Source: Roseofilum casamattae BLCC-M143 (lineage in GTDB: Bacteria; Cyanobacteriota; Cyanobacteriia; Cyanobacteriales; Desertifilaceae). Taken from it: a stretch of 64,000 nt of DNA. This document shows, piece after piece, positions 63,008 through 64,000 of this stretch (its first letter is position 1; each line of letters starts with the position of its first letter). The notes beneath the pieces were generated by a model. That model did not search any database, was not told where the DNA came from, and saw only the letters and a program-made list of their open reading frames with translations. Location: NCBI RefSeq assembly GCF_030068455.1, contig NZ_JAQOSQ010000010.1, positions 1 through 64,000 of the forward strand. The letters run 5' to 3'. Both the position numbers and the translations under genes were made by a program.

Positions 63008-64000
63008 ATGACGAAAACGTTGATAATTGGCTGTGGTGTAGTCGGCGCAACGATCGCCTACGAACTCTCTTCTTTGCCAAATAATGACATTACCGTCATC
63101 GATCGCAACCCTCCGGCGCAAGGCTGTACCGGCGCTGCTCTGGGAGTCATGATGGGAGTCATTAGCCAGAAGATAAAAGGGAGAGCGTGGCAGATGCGGC
63201 AAGGGAGTTTGCGCCGTTACGACTCGCTCATTGCCGAACTAGAAAAAGTTTGCGATCGCGCCATCCCTTACAATCGTCAGGGTATTCTCTTACTCTGCAA
63301 CTCCCAAAAACAGTGGCAACAGAAACAAAAATTAGTTGAAACGCGGCGATCGCAAGGTTGGGAACTGCAAGCTTGGAGTGTCGAACAAATTCGAGAACAT
63401 TGTCCCCATCTTGCCACAGAAAACTATTTCGGAGCTATTTATTCTCCCCAAGATCGACAAGTCCATCCCACTATTTTGACTCAATGTTTAGTCAGTGCAG
63501 CACAACAGCGAGGCGTTCAATTTCACTTTAACGAAGACGTGCAGAATTTGCATTGGAACGATCGCGCGATTACCGTCGAAACATTATCCCAAAATTGGAC
63601 AAGCGATCGCCTAATTATTTCCGCCGGAGTTGGCAGTTCCTTCCTCACCCAGCATTTACCCACTCCCCTTGACTTGCGCCCAGTTTTAGGACAAGCCATG
63701 ACGTACAGCGGAGAAACCCTAGGAGATCCAGACTTTCAACCCGTTATCAGCGGTGGCGATATCCATTTGGTTCCTTTGGGAGCAGGGGACTATTGGGTAG
63801 GAGCAACCGTAGAGTTTCCCAACGAAGAGGGTAATGTGACTCGAGATCCTCGCCTATTCGAGGAAGTTATCCAGAGCGCGATCGCCTTTTGCCCATCTTT
63901 AGAACATCTTACCCTCACCGAGCAATGGTCTGGGTTGCGCCCCCGTCCCCATAACCAACCCGCTCCTGTTATCCAACCTCTTCCCGAATGCAATAACATT
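63008..64000 (+). CDS. FAD-dependent oxidoreductase, DAO family (cut by window edge)
   Basis: The frame starts at ATG 63008 and is open to the window end, so 331 codons are visible and the C-terminus is missing. The N-terminal dinucleotide-binding motif is TLIIGCGVVGATIAYELSS (G-x-G-x-x-G at about 9-14), followed by VIDRNPPAQGCTGAALG. Later segments (RQVHPTILTQCLVSAAQQRG, LIISAGVGS, PVLGQAMTYSG and LRPRPHNQPAPVI) fit the D-amino-acid-oxidase/glycine-oxidase (ThiO, DadA, SoxB-like) fold. It should oxidise an amino acid or amine with FAD, making an imino acid and peroxide or reduced acceptor. The exact substrate is unknown; no thiamine gene is visible beside it. Confidence 0.88.
   Translation, partial: MTKTLIIGCGVVGATIAYELSSLPNNDITVIDRNPPAQGCTGAALGVMMGVISQKIKGRAWQMRQGSLRRYDSLIAELEKVCDRAIPYNRQGILLLCNSQKQWQQKQKLVETRRSQGWELQAWSVEQIREHCPHLATENYFGAIYSPQDRQVHPTILTQCLVSAAQQRGVQFHFNEDVQNLHWNDRAITVETLSQNWTSDRLIISAGVGSSFLTQHLPTPLDLRPVLGQAMTYSGETLGDPDFQPVISGGDIHLVPLGAGDYWVGATVEFPNEEGNVTRDPRLFEEVIQSAIAFCPSLEHLTLTEQWSGLRPRPHNQPAPVIQPLPECNNI

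Overview
The window is cyanobacterial. The octamer GCGATCGC (HIP1) occurs throughout. It carries psbZ, the NDH-1 subunits ndhF and ndhD, a cyanobacterial-type GshA, a DUF3172 protein, an XisH/XisI pair and a PEP-CTERM remnant. Palindromic repeats, MITE-like elements and many sensory kinases suggest a filamentous, Oscillatoriales-like genome, but I cannot name a genus from the sequence alone.

Layout. 1-490: the 3' end of an IS5-type transposase abuts the severed 3' end of a PEP-CTERM protein gene. 759-2196: an RtcB-type RNA ligase gene broken by a frameshift. 2263-10587: a very large alpha-2-macroglobulin-like lipoprotein, a YdcF-family protein and an S41 processing protease. 10647-16256: an accessory island with a MITE-like element, a membrane-anchored NB-ARC/TPR STAND ATPase whose 120-bp repeats are nearly identical, XisI/XisH, a Uma2-type nuclease and dispersed palindromes. 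16265-27181: envelope and housekeeping genes (GT39-like glycosyltransferase with a membrane partner, a response-regulator diguanylate cyclase, MFS and AI-2E transporters, cysS, gshA, trmL).

27504-34669: a LysM/M23 peptidase, tRNA-Met(CAT), a 2-Cys peroxiredoxin, cobU, a cysteine-rich hypothetical, a HEPN-MNT module whose HEPN gene has a premature stop, DUF3172, and psbZ-ribH. 34916-41208: ribosomal protein S1, a HAD hydrolase, a decayed IS200/IS605 end, metK, an AAC(3)-I-like acetyltransferase, a LpxB-related protein and tRNA-His. 41393-51169: four signalling genes on one strand with almost no spacing (hybrid kinase, REC-GGDEF-EAL, membrane GAF/PAS kinase, REC kinase), probably one phosphorelay/c-di-GMP unit.

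51253-64000: cysC, trehalose synthesis from glycogen (treZ-treY), prfC, ndhF-ndhD, a second MITE-like element and the start of an FAD-dependent amine/amino-acid oxidase that runs off the window.

The strongest candidates for something unusual are the STAND/XisHI/Uma2 island, the three-gene HEPN-MNT locus with its nonsense mutation, and the back-to-back signalling array with a shared uncharacterised C-terminal module. None is proven to be a new system from sequence alone.
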